From NORP233 sp050186825 (lineage in GTDB: Bacteria; Planctomycetota; J058): 64,000 bases of DNA. Position numbers and translations under genes: made by a program. Below the pieces are notes generated by a model. It worked only from the letters and a program-made list of their open reading frames with translations, did not search any database and was not told where the DNA came from. Shown one piece after another: positions 44,920 to 52,358 of the stretch (within the stretch, counting starts at the first letter, position 1; every line of letters begins with the position of its first letter). Location: the NCBI GenBank assembly GCA_050186825.1, contig JBFWYD010000003.1, positions 124,001 to 188,000 on the forward strand, written 5' to 3'.

Positions 44920-45795
44920 TCAGCGCTGCGGGCGGAGCTGCGCGAGCTTGCGCCGCAGCTTGTCCGCCGCCGAGAGGCGGCCGTCGTAGCCGTAGAGCGC
45001 GCGCTCCCAGTTCCCGTACATGGCCTGCGGGATCAGGATCCACTGCCGGCCCCAGCGCTCGCGCTGGGCGAGCGCAGCCGCCCGACGCTCGTCGGGGCCG
45101 AGCTGGCCGAGCTCGGTGAAGTCGTTGTAGTCGTCGCCGATCAGGAGCACGATCCGGTGCGTCTTGGCCAGGAGCGCGCGGCGGCTGGTCTTGTCGGAGC
45201 CCCAGTCCGCCTGCTCGCCCTTGCAGAGCACGGTCTCGGGCGTGGCCAGGGGGTCCACCGCCGCGACGATGTTCGCGACCGTCGGCGCCTCGAGCTTGCG
45301 GTTGGTCACGAAGAACACGGCCACGCCGCGCGCCCGGGCTCGGGCCACGAACTCCTTGGCGCCGGGCAGCGCGGGCGCCGCCTGCTCCTGGACCCATGCC
45401 GCCCAGCGCTTGGGGTCGAAGTCGGCGCCGTCGGTGGCCAGCCGGGCCTGGAAGGCCGAGTTGTCGAGGACCGTCTCGTCGGCGTCGAGGATCACGGCCG
45501 GGGGGAGCCCGAGGGAGTCCTGCCCGTGCTCGAGGGCGGCCGTCCAGGTCGGGTCCTGGAGGGCGTCCTCGAGCCGCAGGGTCGCGAGCGCGTAGGCCTC
45601 GTGGACGGCGACGTCGTGCTCGACCGCGCGCTGGGCCCAGAGCACGGCGTTCAGGCCGGGGTCCGCGCCCTGGGTCGCGCGCGCGACGGGCTGCTGGGTT
45701 GGTGGCGGCGCGGGCGGCGGCGCGGCGCAGCCCGCGACGGCGAGCAAGGCGGCGACGATCCCCCAGGAGGCGGGCTTCGACACGGGCTTCGTCAC
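44920..45795 (-). CDS. HAD-superfamily acid phosphatase lipoprotein
   Basis: The 291-residue protein begins with GTG (VTKPVSKPASWG) and has a lipobox ending LLAVAGCAAP, then a Pro-rich spacer. The catalytic motif AVILDADETVLDNSAFQ lies near residue 102, followed by VAVFFVTNRK (motif II Thr), LCKGEQADWGSDKTSRR (motif III Lys region) and IVLLIGDDYNDFTEL (motif IV). This matches class B/C-type (OlpA, e(P4)-like) acid phosphatases that hydrolyse phosphomonoesters outside the cytoplasm, possibly for phosphate scavenging. It follows the HEXXH gene in a five-gene minus-strand operon. Confidence 0.88.
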   Translation of the reverse strand: MTKPVSKPASWGIVAALLAVAGCAAPPPAPPPTQQPVARATQGADPGLNAVLWAQRAVEHDVAVHEAYALATLRLEDALQDPTWTAALEHGQDSLGLPPAVILDADETVLDNSAFQARLATDGADFDPKRWAAWVQEQAAPALPGAKEFVARARARGVAVFFVTNRKLEAPTVANIVAAVDPLATPETVLCKGEQADWGSDKTSRRALLAKTHRIVLLIGDDYNDFTELGQLGPDERRAAALAQRERWGRQWILIPQAMYGNWERALYGYDGRLSAADKLRRKLAQLRPQR

Positions 45796-45839
45796 GACGT
45801 CTCTCTCCAGGCTCGACCCCGAGTGGTCTGCGGCGGCGC

Positions 45840-47063
45840 TCACTCGCCCACCGGGAACGAGAACAGCTGCTCGTAGGGGGCGTCGGGGCGGCCGGCGTAG
45901 CGCGCGAGCAGCGCGCGCAGGGCGACGCCCTGGTCGGTCTCCTTGCCCTCGACCAGGCCCAGGCGCTGGCGCAGGCCGCGCTGGAAGTGAGCCTGGTACT
46001 CGCGGCGCACGCCGTCGGCCGCGCGCGCGCGGACCAGCCCGATCGAGACGTTGGTCACGAAGGCCTCCTCGCAGGCCTTGCCCAGCTCCTCGCCGCCCAG
46101 GTCGCGCACGCTGTGGGTGATCGCCCAGAACAGCGGGCGCACGTTCTTGTCGCGGCGGAGCAGGCAGTGCAGGCCCTCGTGGACGAGGGTCTCGCAGACG
46201 CCGTCGCGGAGGTAGCGGATGAAGTCCACCAGCGGGTCCTCCTCCTCGTAGAGCTTGTGGCTGCGATGCCCCTGGATCGCGTCCAGGTTGATCCAGGTCG
46301 TGGCCACGTTCTCGAACACGCCCACGCTGGCCTCGCGCCAGCGGCCCGACTGGACCTGCTGCGCCTTGCGGGTCCCGAGGTCGTACTCCGACTTGGCGAT
46401 CGCCGAGAAGCCGCCCTCGATCACGAAGGCGTGGGCCCGGGTCACGTTCAAGAAGGAGACCGGCTTCTTGGGGTCGTTGGCGCGCAGGCGCGCGAGCTGC
46501 TCGCCCGCGTCGCGCGGGGCGTAGAGCTCCTCCCAGGCCCTGGGCAGGCGCTGGCGCAGGACCTCGAGCGCGCGCAGCAGCGCGTAGACGGCGAGCTGCT
46601 CGCGGCGTCCGTCGCTGGCGGTCAGCACGTAGAAGCGGTCGCGGTAGGCCCACACGTGGCGCGGCGTGCCCAGGGCGCCCGGCACCTGGTGCACGCCGTC
46701 GAAGGGCGCGCACTTGCCGGGGGGCTGGTAGCCGAGGTAGCGCAGCGCGCCGCGCTCGGGCGCGAGCGGGTCGAGGAAGAAGCGCGGGCGCGGGGGCGCC
46801 TTGCGCTCGGGCTCGACGATCCAGGCCAGGTCGTGGGCGCGCGTCTTCGCCAGCGGCACGTCGAGCAGGTCGCGCCACACGGAGATCACCTGGACCTCGT
46901 GGTCGCGCGCCTTGGGCCCGTCGTCGGGGTCGTCGGGGCTGCGCGGCGGCGGCGGGTCGTCGGCGCGCGCCGCGCTCGGGGAGACGACCGCCGCGGCGCT
47001 CAGCAGCGCGGACAGCGCGAGCGCGGCGCGGACGAGGGTCCTGCAGGTCGGAGCGAGGTGCAC
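45840..47063 (-). CDS. Secreted putative HEXXH zincin of unknown family
   Basis: The 407-residue protein starts with GTG after GGAGG and has a signal peptide (LVRAALALSALLSAAAVVSP, ending SAARADD). Near residue 295 it carries ETLVHEGLHCLLRR, an HEXXH motif. An acidic candidate third ligand follows in GKACEEAFVTNVS about 35 residues on. Other conserved-looking blocks are NVATTWINLDAIQGHRSHKL and FVIEGGFSAIAKSEYDLGTR. These are features of a zinc metallopeptidase, but no named family was recognised. It sits two bases after the PlsC gene, between it and the acid phosphatase lipoprotein, which suggests an envelope role. Confidence 0.65.
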   Translation of the reverse strand: MHLAPTCRTLVRAALALSALLSAAAVVSPSAARADDPPPPRSPDDPDDGPKARDHEVQVISVWRDLLDVPLAKTRAHDLAWIVEPERKAPPRPRFFLDPLAPERGALRYLGYQPPGKCAPFDGVHQVPGALGTPRHVWAYRDRFYVLTASDGRREQLAVYALLRALEVLRQRLPRAWEELYAPRDAGEQLARLRANDPKKPVSFLNVTRAHAFVIEGGFSAIAKSEYDLGTRKAQQVQSGRWREASVGVFENVATTWINLDAIQGHRSHKLYEEEDPLVDFIRYLRDGVCETLVHEGLHCLLRRDKNVRPLFWAITHSVRDLGGEELGKACEEAFVTNVSIGLVRARAADGVRREYQAHFQRGLRQRLGLVEGKETDQGVALRALLARYAGRPDAPYEQLFSFPVGE

Positions 47064-47065
47064 GG

Positions 47066-47770
47066 CTACCTCCACGGTCTCTGGAAGCGCGGCCGCCCCG
47101 CGGGGGGCAGGCCGGATGCGATCGCCTCGGCCAGGGCCTGGGTGAGCAGCGCCCCCCGCTCGCGGCGCGGGAGGTCGGGGCGGAAGGAGCGCGGGTCGAG
47201 CGGCGGGTGGTAGCGGACCACGACCTTGCCGCGGCGCGGGTAGGAGCCGAGCGGCCAGCCGCGGCGCGCGCCCGCGACCGAGACCGGGACCAGCGGCACG
47301 CCGGCGCGCAGCGCCATCCGCGCGGCGCCGCTCTTGATCGGGTCGTTCAGCCCGAGGCCCTGCGAGCGCTCGCCCTCGCAGAACACGCCCAGCAGCCGGC
47401 CGCGGGCCAGGGTCGCGTAGGCCGTGCGGATGCTGCGCACGCCCGCGCGCTCGAGGTCGAGCGGGATCACCCGGTAGAGGCGCATGATCCAGCCGGCGAG
47501 CGGCCAGTCGAGCGCCTCCTCCATGGCCAGCCAGGTGACCCAGCGCCGCGTGCCGAAGGCGACCGTGAAGGGGTCGCCCAGGGTGGGGTGGTTCGCGACC
47601 AGGATCGCGGGGCCGCGCCGGGGGATGTGCTCGCGCCCCACGTGCTCGGCCCCGATCCAGAAGCGGAGCATCATGCGCGTCATGGCGCGCCCGACCTGGT
47701 CGCTCAGCCGCTCGGGGTAGGGGGCAGGCGCGTGCCGCCAGCCGAAGGGAGGGCGCGCGCGGCCGGACAC
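47066..47770 (-). CDS. 1-acyl-sn-glycerol-3-phosphate acyltransferase family protein
   Basis: The 234-residue protein has the PlsC-family blocks in order: block I ILVANHPTLGDPFTVAFG (N-H-x4-D), block II MRLYRVIPLDLERAGVRSIR, block III GVFCEGERSQGLGLN (the F-x-E-G-x-R-S pattern, with Cys replacing Pro), and block IV GVPLVPVSVAGA. It acylates lysophosphatidate or a related glycerolipid at the inner membrane. The GTG start at 47770 lies six bases from the previous stop; the stop is two bases before the next start. The operon context with an exported phosphatase and zincin points to envelope lipid metabolism. Confidence 0.88.
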   Translation of the reverse strand: MSGRARPPFGWRHAPAPYPERLSDQVGRAMTRMMLRFWIGAEHVGREHIPRRGPAILVANHPTLGDPFTVAFGTRRWVTWLAMEEALDWPLAGWIMRLYRVIPLDLERAGVRSIRTAYATLARGRLLGVFCEGERSQGLGLNDPIKSGAARMALRAGVPLVPVSVAGARRGWPLGSYPRRGKVVVRYHPPLDPRSFRPDLPRRERGALLTQALAEAIASGLPPAGRPRFQRPWR

Positions 47771-47776
47771 GAGCGG

Positions 47777-49489
47777 CTACTTGTGCCAGGGGTTCCGCAG
47801 GGTCCGAATGTGCTGCTTGCCGCGCCCCTCGCGGGCCAGCTTGGCGGCCTCCTTGACGCCCGAGTGCGTGCGCTTGCGCAGCCCGGAGGCCGCGTCCACG
47901 AACAGCGCGACCTGGCTGCCGTCCTCGTCGTAGGGCGCGAGCGCCTCGACCATGGCCTGGGCCCGCTCGGGCTCGGTGGCCTGGAGCGCGGCCCGCACCG
48001 ACTCGGCGCTCGTCTTGTCGCCCTCGAGCAGGATCGCGGCGCAGAGCTGCCCGGCCGAGAGCGGGCTCAGGTCCGCGCGGGAGAGCAGGGCCGCGGCCGC
48101 GTCGAGCACGGCCTTGCCCTTGCGGTCCTGCTCGAGCGCGTCCGCGAACAGGCGCGCGGCCTGGCGCTTGTTGCCGGCGTCGATCGCCGCGCCCGCGCGC
48201 TGGAGCAGGGAGAGCGGGTCGCTGCCCTCGCTGGCCCCGGGGCGCGCGATCCCCGGCCCGTTCAGGAAGGCGCTCACGCAGGGCGCGACCCGCCACCACT
48301 CCTCGCCCTTGGGCGCGTCCGGGTCGCGCGCGAACACGCCGGGGCCCTCGAGGTCGAGCGCCAGCTCGGTCACGCCGCCCCAGGCCCCGATCACGATGGG
48401 CTGCCTGGGGCGGTCCGCGGCGGGCCAGGCCAGGCCCTCGTCCGTGAGCGTGCCCTCGACCTCCTCGAGCCGGTCGTCCACCACGTCCCACTCCTCGCCG
48501 GAGCGGGCCCGGTAGGCGCGCAGCACGTCGCGGCAGCGGAGCAGGTGCTCGGCGCGGCGCTGCTCGTCGCGGTAGGCGGCCTCGAACAGGAGCACGCCGT
48601 AGTTGTAGGCCTCGTCGTCGACCCAGGGCCGGGCGTAGAACTCGCCGTAGCGCTTGAGCGCGTAGTCCTCGTCGACCTTGGCGTAGCGGCCCTCGCCGTC
48701 GACGTAGCGGGTGTAGACGTACTCGTTGAAGTTGGCCAGGTCGCTGGGCGCGCGCGCCGCCGCGACCAGGCGCGCGGGCGGGGTCAGGCTGAAGTGCTCG
48801 CCGTCCTGCGGGTCGCCCTTGGTCGCGGGCTCGAGGAACACCAGCCGCCCGCCCGCGAAGCACTGGAGCAGGAACAGCTGGTAGGCGGCCGGCAGCCGCA
48901 GCCCGAGCTTCGCCAGCTTCGCCGCGTCGATCCCCTCGTCGTCGGCCTCGAAGCGCAGCCGCTCGGTGCGGAGCAGGGCCTCGAAGCGCCCGTAGAGCGC
49001 GCCGCGCAGCGACTCCTCCTTGGCCCGCCGCCGCGCCGCGTCCTTGGCCGCGCGCCGCACCGTCCAGGACTCGTCCTTGGTGCGCATGACCTCGAGCCGC
49101 TCGGTCACCTCCTCGGCCGGCGCCAGCTCGGCCCAGCCCTCGAGCGCGCGTGCCCGCACGGCCCCGGCCTGGCGCGCGTCCTCGGCCACGTCCCACAGCA
49201 GCTTCGCGAGCGCCGCCGCCTGCTTGCCCGCGGGCAGCAGGAGCTCCGCCGCGACGTGCGCCGCGTCCCAGCGCGCGTCCGGGTCCTTGCTCGCCAGCCC
49301 CGCGCGTACGTGCGCCAGCGCCTGCTCCGCCTGCGCGGGCTCGAGCGTCCCCAGCCCGGCGGCCACGCGCGACAGCTCGCGCAGCGCCTCGGGCCCGGGC
49401 GCCGCGGCGAGGGCCGCCCGCGCGGCGGCCTGCAGGGCGGGTCGTTCCTCGGCCTCGGCCTGGGCCCGCAAGGTCTCCTGGAAGTCCAT
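47777..49489 (-). CDS. Large HEAT-repeat-like protein of unknown function
   Basis: The 570-residue protein starts MDFQETLRAQAEAEERPALQ. The first 170 residues are helical units (LRELSRVAAGLGTLEPAQAE, KDPDARWDAAHVAAELLLPA, AGAVRARALEGWAELAPAEE) that read as HEAT-like repeats. A middle region with LGLRLPAAYQLFLLQCFAGG resembles the start of a SUKH/SMI1-KNR4-like fold, though weakly. It is followed by RYVDGEGRYAKVDEDYALKR and EEWDVVDDRLEEVEG. The C-terminus is again helical (DAASGLRKRTHSGVKEAAKL). It lies six bases before the PlsC gene and is the first gene of the operon. A long repeat-rich spacer lies upstream. Confidence 0.68.
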   Translation of the reverse strand: MDFQETLRAQAEAEERPALQAAARAALAAAPGPEALRELSRVAAGLGTLEPAQAEQALAHVRAGLASKDPDARWDAAHVAAELLLPAGKQAAALAKLLWDVAEDARQAGAVRARALEGWAELAPAEEVTERLEVMRTKDESWTVRRAAKDAARRRAKEESLRGALYGRFEALLRTERLRFEADDEGIDAAKLAKLGLRLPAAYQLFLLQCFAGGRLVFLEPATKGDPQDGEHFSLTPPARLVAAARAPSDLANFNEYVYTRYVDGEGRYAKVDEDYALKRYGEFYARPWVDDEAYNYGVLLFEAAYRDEQRRAEHLLRCRDVLRAYRARSGEEWDVVDDRLEEVEGTLTDEGLAWPAADRPRQPIVIGAWGGVTELALDLEGPGVFARDPDAPKGEEWWRVAPCVSAFLNGPGIARPGASEGSDPLSLLQRAGAAIDAGNKRQAARLFADALEQDRKGKAVLDAAAALLSRADLSPLSAGQLCAAILLEGDKTSAESVRAALQATEPERAQAMVEALAPYDEDGSQVALFVDAASGLRKRTHSGVKEAAKLAREGRGKQHIRTLRNPWHK

Positions 49490-49569
49490 GGGGCGGATCC
49501 TATACGGCCGCGGGGGCGGGTTGCTCCGCGGCGGGGGAGGGTCGGGCGGGGCCGGGTGCTCCGGGGCGG

Positions 49570-50360
49570 AGGCGGCCGGAGCTGGGGGAGCGTTGGATCT
49601 CAGCGCGAGAGATCGCAGAGACCGCGGAGCTCGCCAGGAGTGAGCGGGGGCGCGGCGCCGCAGCGCGGTCGGATCTCGAGGCACCTCGGGCACGGGCACG
49701 GGCACGAAGTCCCTGTCGGATCCGGCGGTCGCGCGAAGGTCTCGCTCTCGGACTCGGACTCGCTCTCGGACTCGGACTCGGGCTCGGACTCGGCTATGGA
49801 TTCGCAGGCTTCGACCGGCGCGGCGGAGGGATCAGGAGCTGCGGGAGCGGTTCTCTCATACGCAGAGGCGCAGAGGCGCAGAGACGCAGAGGCGCCCAGG
49901 CCGGGGCAGGAGCGTGACTCGGTCTCGGTCTCGGACTCGGGCTCGGGCTCGGACTCTGCCTCGGACTCGGGGACGCCCCCTCGCTCACACCGGGCGATCT
50001 CCGCGATCTCTGCGATCTCTGCGCTGAGTACCAGCGCTGTCGCAGACCCTCACGAACTTGGCCGCGGAACCCGCTCCCGTGCTCCGTGGCGAGCCCTGTT
50101 TGGTCTCGGCTTCGGAGACCGCGGATCCGCGAGCGGCTGGCTCCGCAGCGATCGCGTCAAGAGCTGCGGGAGCGTCGAGTTTCAGCGCAGAGATCGCAGA
50201 GGCCGCGGAGATCACCAGGGACGGGCGACGGCGCGCCTCCGCGGCGGGTTCGGTTCAAGAAGCGGGCACGGGCACGGGCACGGGCACGGGCACGAAGTCC
50301 CTGATGTCTCCGCTGGTCGCGGGAAGACCTCGGACTCGGACTCGGACTCGGATTCCCGCG
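49570..50360. repeat. Cluster of composite intergenic repeats: CGCAGAG, (GGGCAC)n and (CTCGGA)n modules
   Basis: The 911-base divergent gap 49490-50400 holds two near-parallel composites. Each starts GGAGCTGNGGGAGCG, continues with a tract containing AGAGATCGCAGAG, then (GGGCAC)n ending GAAGTCCCTG, then a GGTCGCGNGAAG linker, and ends in (CTCGGA)n. They cover about 49570-49800 and 50160-50360. A third partial copy at about 49828-49975 has the same start, GCAGAGGCGCAGAGGCGCAG, and a CTCGGA/T array, but no GGGCAC array. No gene is supported in the gap. Confidence 0.85.
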
Positions 50361-50400
50361 CCGCTCGCGAGGGGCACCGCGGCTGGACTATGGTGAGCGC

Positions 50401-50940
50401 GTGCTCGACCCGGAGCAGCAGCGCGCGTTGTTCTCCCTGGCCCACGCGGCGATCGAGGCCTACCTCGATCGCGGGGACCCTCCGCCTCTCCCTCACGGGC
50501 CTGGGCTGGACGAGCCGCGCGGGGTGTTCGTGACCCTGCGCAAGGGGAGCGAGCACGAGCTGCGCGGGTGCATCGGCTACACCGTGGCGCACCTGCCCCT
50601 GGCCGAGGCGGTGCGCGAGTTGGCCGCGCGCTCCGCCTTCCGCGACCGGCGCTTCGCGCCCGTGTCGCGCGCGGAGCTGCCCGAGCTCTCGGTCGAGATC
50701 TCGGTGCTGACCCCGCTCGAGCGCGCCGATCCGGATCGGATCGAGGTCGGCGTGCACGGGCTGCACGTCCACTACGGGGAGCGGAGCGGCCTGCTCCTGC
50801 CCCAGGTCGCGAGCGAGCGGCGCTGGGACGCGCAGACCTTCCTCGAGGCCACCTGCCAGAAGGCGGGCCTCCCCCAGGACGCCTGGCGCCGCCCCGAGGC
50901 GGAGCTCTCGTGGTTCCGCTGCGAGGTCTACGAGGAGTAG
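50401..50940 (+). CDS. AMMECR1 family protein
   Basis: The 179-residue protein matches AMMECR1: RGVFVTLRKGSEHELRGCIG with the invariant LRGCIG, AVRELAARSAFRDRRFAPVS, PELSVEISVLTPLE and GLLLPQVASERRWDAQTFLE. It ends with ATCQKAGLPQDAWRRPEAEL. In many bacteria AMMECR1 is encoded with Memo and a radical-SAM protein (AmmeMemoRadiSam), but neither is present here; instead a sugar dehydrogenase gene follows after 17 bases. The biochemical function is unknown. GTG start. Confidence 0.92.
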   Translation: MLDPEQQRALFSLAHAAIEAYLDRGDPPPLPHGPGLDEPRGVFVTLRKGSEHELRGCIGYTVAHLPLAEAVRELAARSAFRDRRFAPVSRAELPELSVEISVLTPLERADPDRIEVGVHGLHVHYGERSGLLLPQVASERRWDAQTFLEATCQKAGLPQDAWRRPEAELSWFRCEVYEE

Positions 50941-50957
50941 GCGAGGACCTCGGTCCC

Positions 50958-52334
50958 ATGGACGACGAAGCCACGCCCGCCGCCCCGCCCGAGCCAGCCC
51001 CGCCCGAGCCAGCCCCGCCCGAGCCAGCCCCGCCCGAGCCAGCCCCGCCTGGCCCGCGCTGCTGTCGCGTCTGCGCAGGGGTGCTGGTCGGGCTCACGCT
51101 CCTGGGCCTTCTCGCGGCCTGGCTCCTGCGCGCGCCGGCGCCGCCGCCGCCGGCGCCGGCGCTCCGGGACGGGCCGCGCGCGGGGCTCCGGCTGGAGGTC
51201 GCCTTCCCGCGGCTGAGCTTCGTGCGCCCGCTCTTCCTCTGCGCGGCGCCCGGGGACGCGGGACGGCTCTACGTGGTCGAGCAGGGGGGCAAGGTGCATC
51301 GCTTCGCGCAGGAGCCCGAGGTCGCGCGCACCGAGGTGTTCCTCGACCTCGAGGCCCGGGTCAGCCGGCGCGGCAACGAGGAGGGCCTGCTCGGGCTGGC
51401 CTTCCCGCCCGACTACGCCAGGAGCGGCGCCTGCTACGTCTACTACTCGGCGCGCGAGGGCGGGCCCGCGCTCGGCGGGCGGAGCGTGCTCGCGCGCTTC
51501 CGGCGCGGCGCGGACGGGCTGGCCGACCCCGCGAGCGAGGAGGTGCTGCTCTCCCTCGACCAGCCCTTCCGCAACCACAACGGCGGCGGTCTGTGCTTCG
51601 GCCCCGACGGCTACCTCTACCTCGGCCTGGGCGACGGCGGCTTCCGCGGCGACCCCGAGGCCAACGGGCAGGACACCTCGACGCTGCTCGGCGCGCTGCT
51701 TCGCCTCGACGTCTCGCGCCGCGACGGCGCGCGCCCCTACGCGATCCCGGCCGACAACCCGCTGCGCGGCCGCGAGGGCGCGCGCCCGGAGCTCTACGCC
51801 TACGGCCTGCGCAACCCCTGGCGCTTCTCCTTCGACCGCGCCACGGGCGAGCTGTGGCTGGCCGACGTCGGCCAGGACCGCTGGGAGGAGGTGGACCTGA
51901 TCGCCCCCGGCCAGAACTGCGGCTGGCGCCGCTACGAGGGCTTCGAGCTCTACGACGACAAGACCGCCGCGCCTGGCGCCACCCCGCCGCTCTTCGCCTA
52001 CGGCCGCGGCGAGGGCGTCTCGATCACGGGCGGCTACGTCTACCGCGGCCAGCGCCTCCCGGAGCTCGTCGGCCGCTACCTGTGCGCCGACTTCGGCAGC
52101 GGCGCCCTGTGGGCGCTGGCCCGCGACCCGCAGGCGCCCGAGGCCCGCACCTCCTTCCAGACGACCGCGGCCGGCGTACGCGTCGAGAAGCTGATCGCGC
52201 GCGGCCCGCCCGTGGCCTCCTTCGGCGAGGACGCCGCGGGCGAGCTCTACCTGTGCTGCTTCGACGGGAGGGTCTACACGCTGAGTCGAGGAGGTCTGCG
52301 CCGCGGGGCGACGAGTGTGGGCGGAGGGAGATGA
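50958..52334 (+). CDS. Membrane-anchored PQQ-type soluble aldose dehydrogenase-like protein
   Basis: The 458-residue protein has an N-terminal PPEPA repeat segment and a single anchor helix (AGVLVGLTLLGLLAAWLL, about residues 38-57), then a six-bladed propeller of the GDH-B/Asd type. Key stretches are LYVVEQGGKVHRF, FRNHNGGGLCFGPDGYLYLG with the catalytic His, LYAYGLRNPWRFSFDRATGE and LWLADVGQDRWEEVDLIAPG. These PQQ- or Ca-dependent enzymes oxidise aldose sugars in the periplasm. No pqq biosynthesis gene is in the window. It is co-directional with AMMECR1, 17 bases away. Its last codons overlap the long hairpin at 52281-52357. Confidence 0.87.
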   Translation: MDDEATPAAPPEPAPPEPAPPEPAPPEPAPPGPRCCRVCAGVLVGLTLLGLLAAWLLRAPAPPPPAPALRDGPRAGLRLEVAFPRLSFVRPLFLCAAPGDAGRLYVVEQGGKVHRFAQEPEVARTEVFLDLEARVSRRGNEEGLLGLAFPPDYARSGACYVYYSAREGGPALGGRSVLARFRRGADGLADPASEEVLLSLDQPFRNHNGGGLCFGPDGYLYLGLGDGGFRGDPEANGQDTSTLLGALLRLDVSRRDGARPYAIPADNPLRGREGARPELYAYGLRNPWRFSFDRATGELWLADVGQDRWEEVDLIAPGQNCGWRRYEGFELYDDKTAAPGATPPLFAYGRGEGVSITGGYVYRGQRLPELVGRYLCADFGSGALWALARDPQAPEARTSFQTTAAGVRVEKLIARGPPVASFGEDAAGELYLCCFDGRVYTLSRGGLRRGATSVGGGR

Positions 52335-52357
52335 CGGCGCAGACCTCCGCGACTCAG
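52281..52357. terminator. Long convergent hairpin at sugar dehydrogenase/esterase junction
   Basis: A 23-base arm at 52281-52303 pairs with 52335-52357 with one mismatch, across a 31-base loop. The left arm lies inside the last codons of the sugar dehydrogenase gene and the right arm ends just before the convergent esterase stop. It is likely a bidirectional terminator; no U-tract is needed in a roadblock type. Confidence 0.7.
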
Positions 52358-52358
52358 C

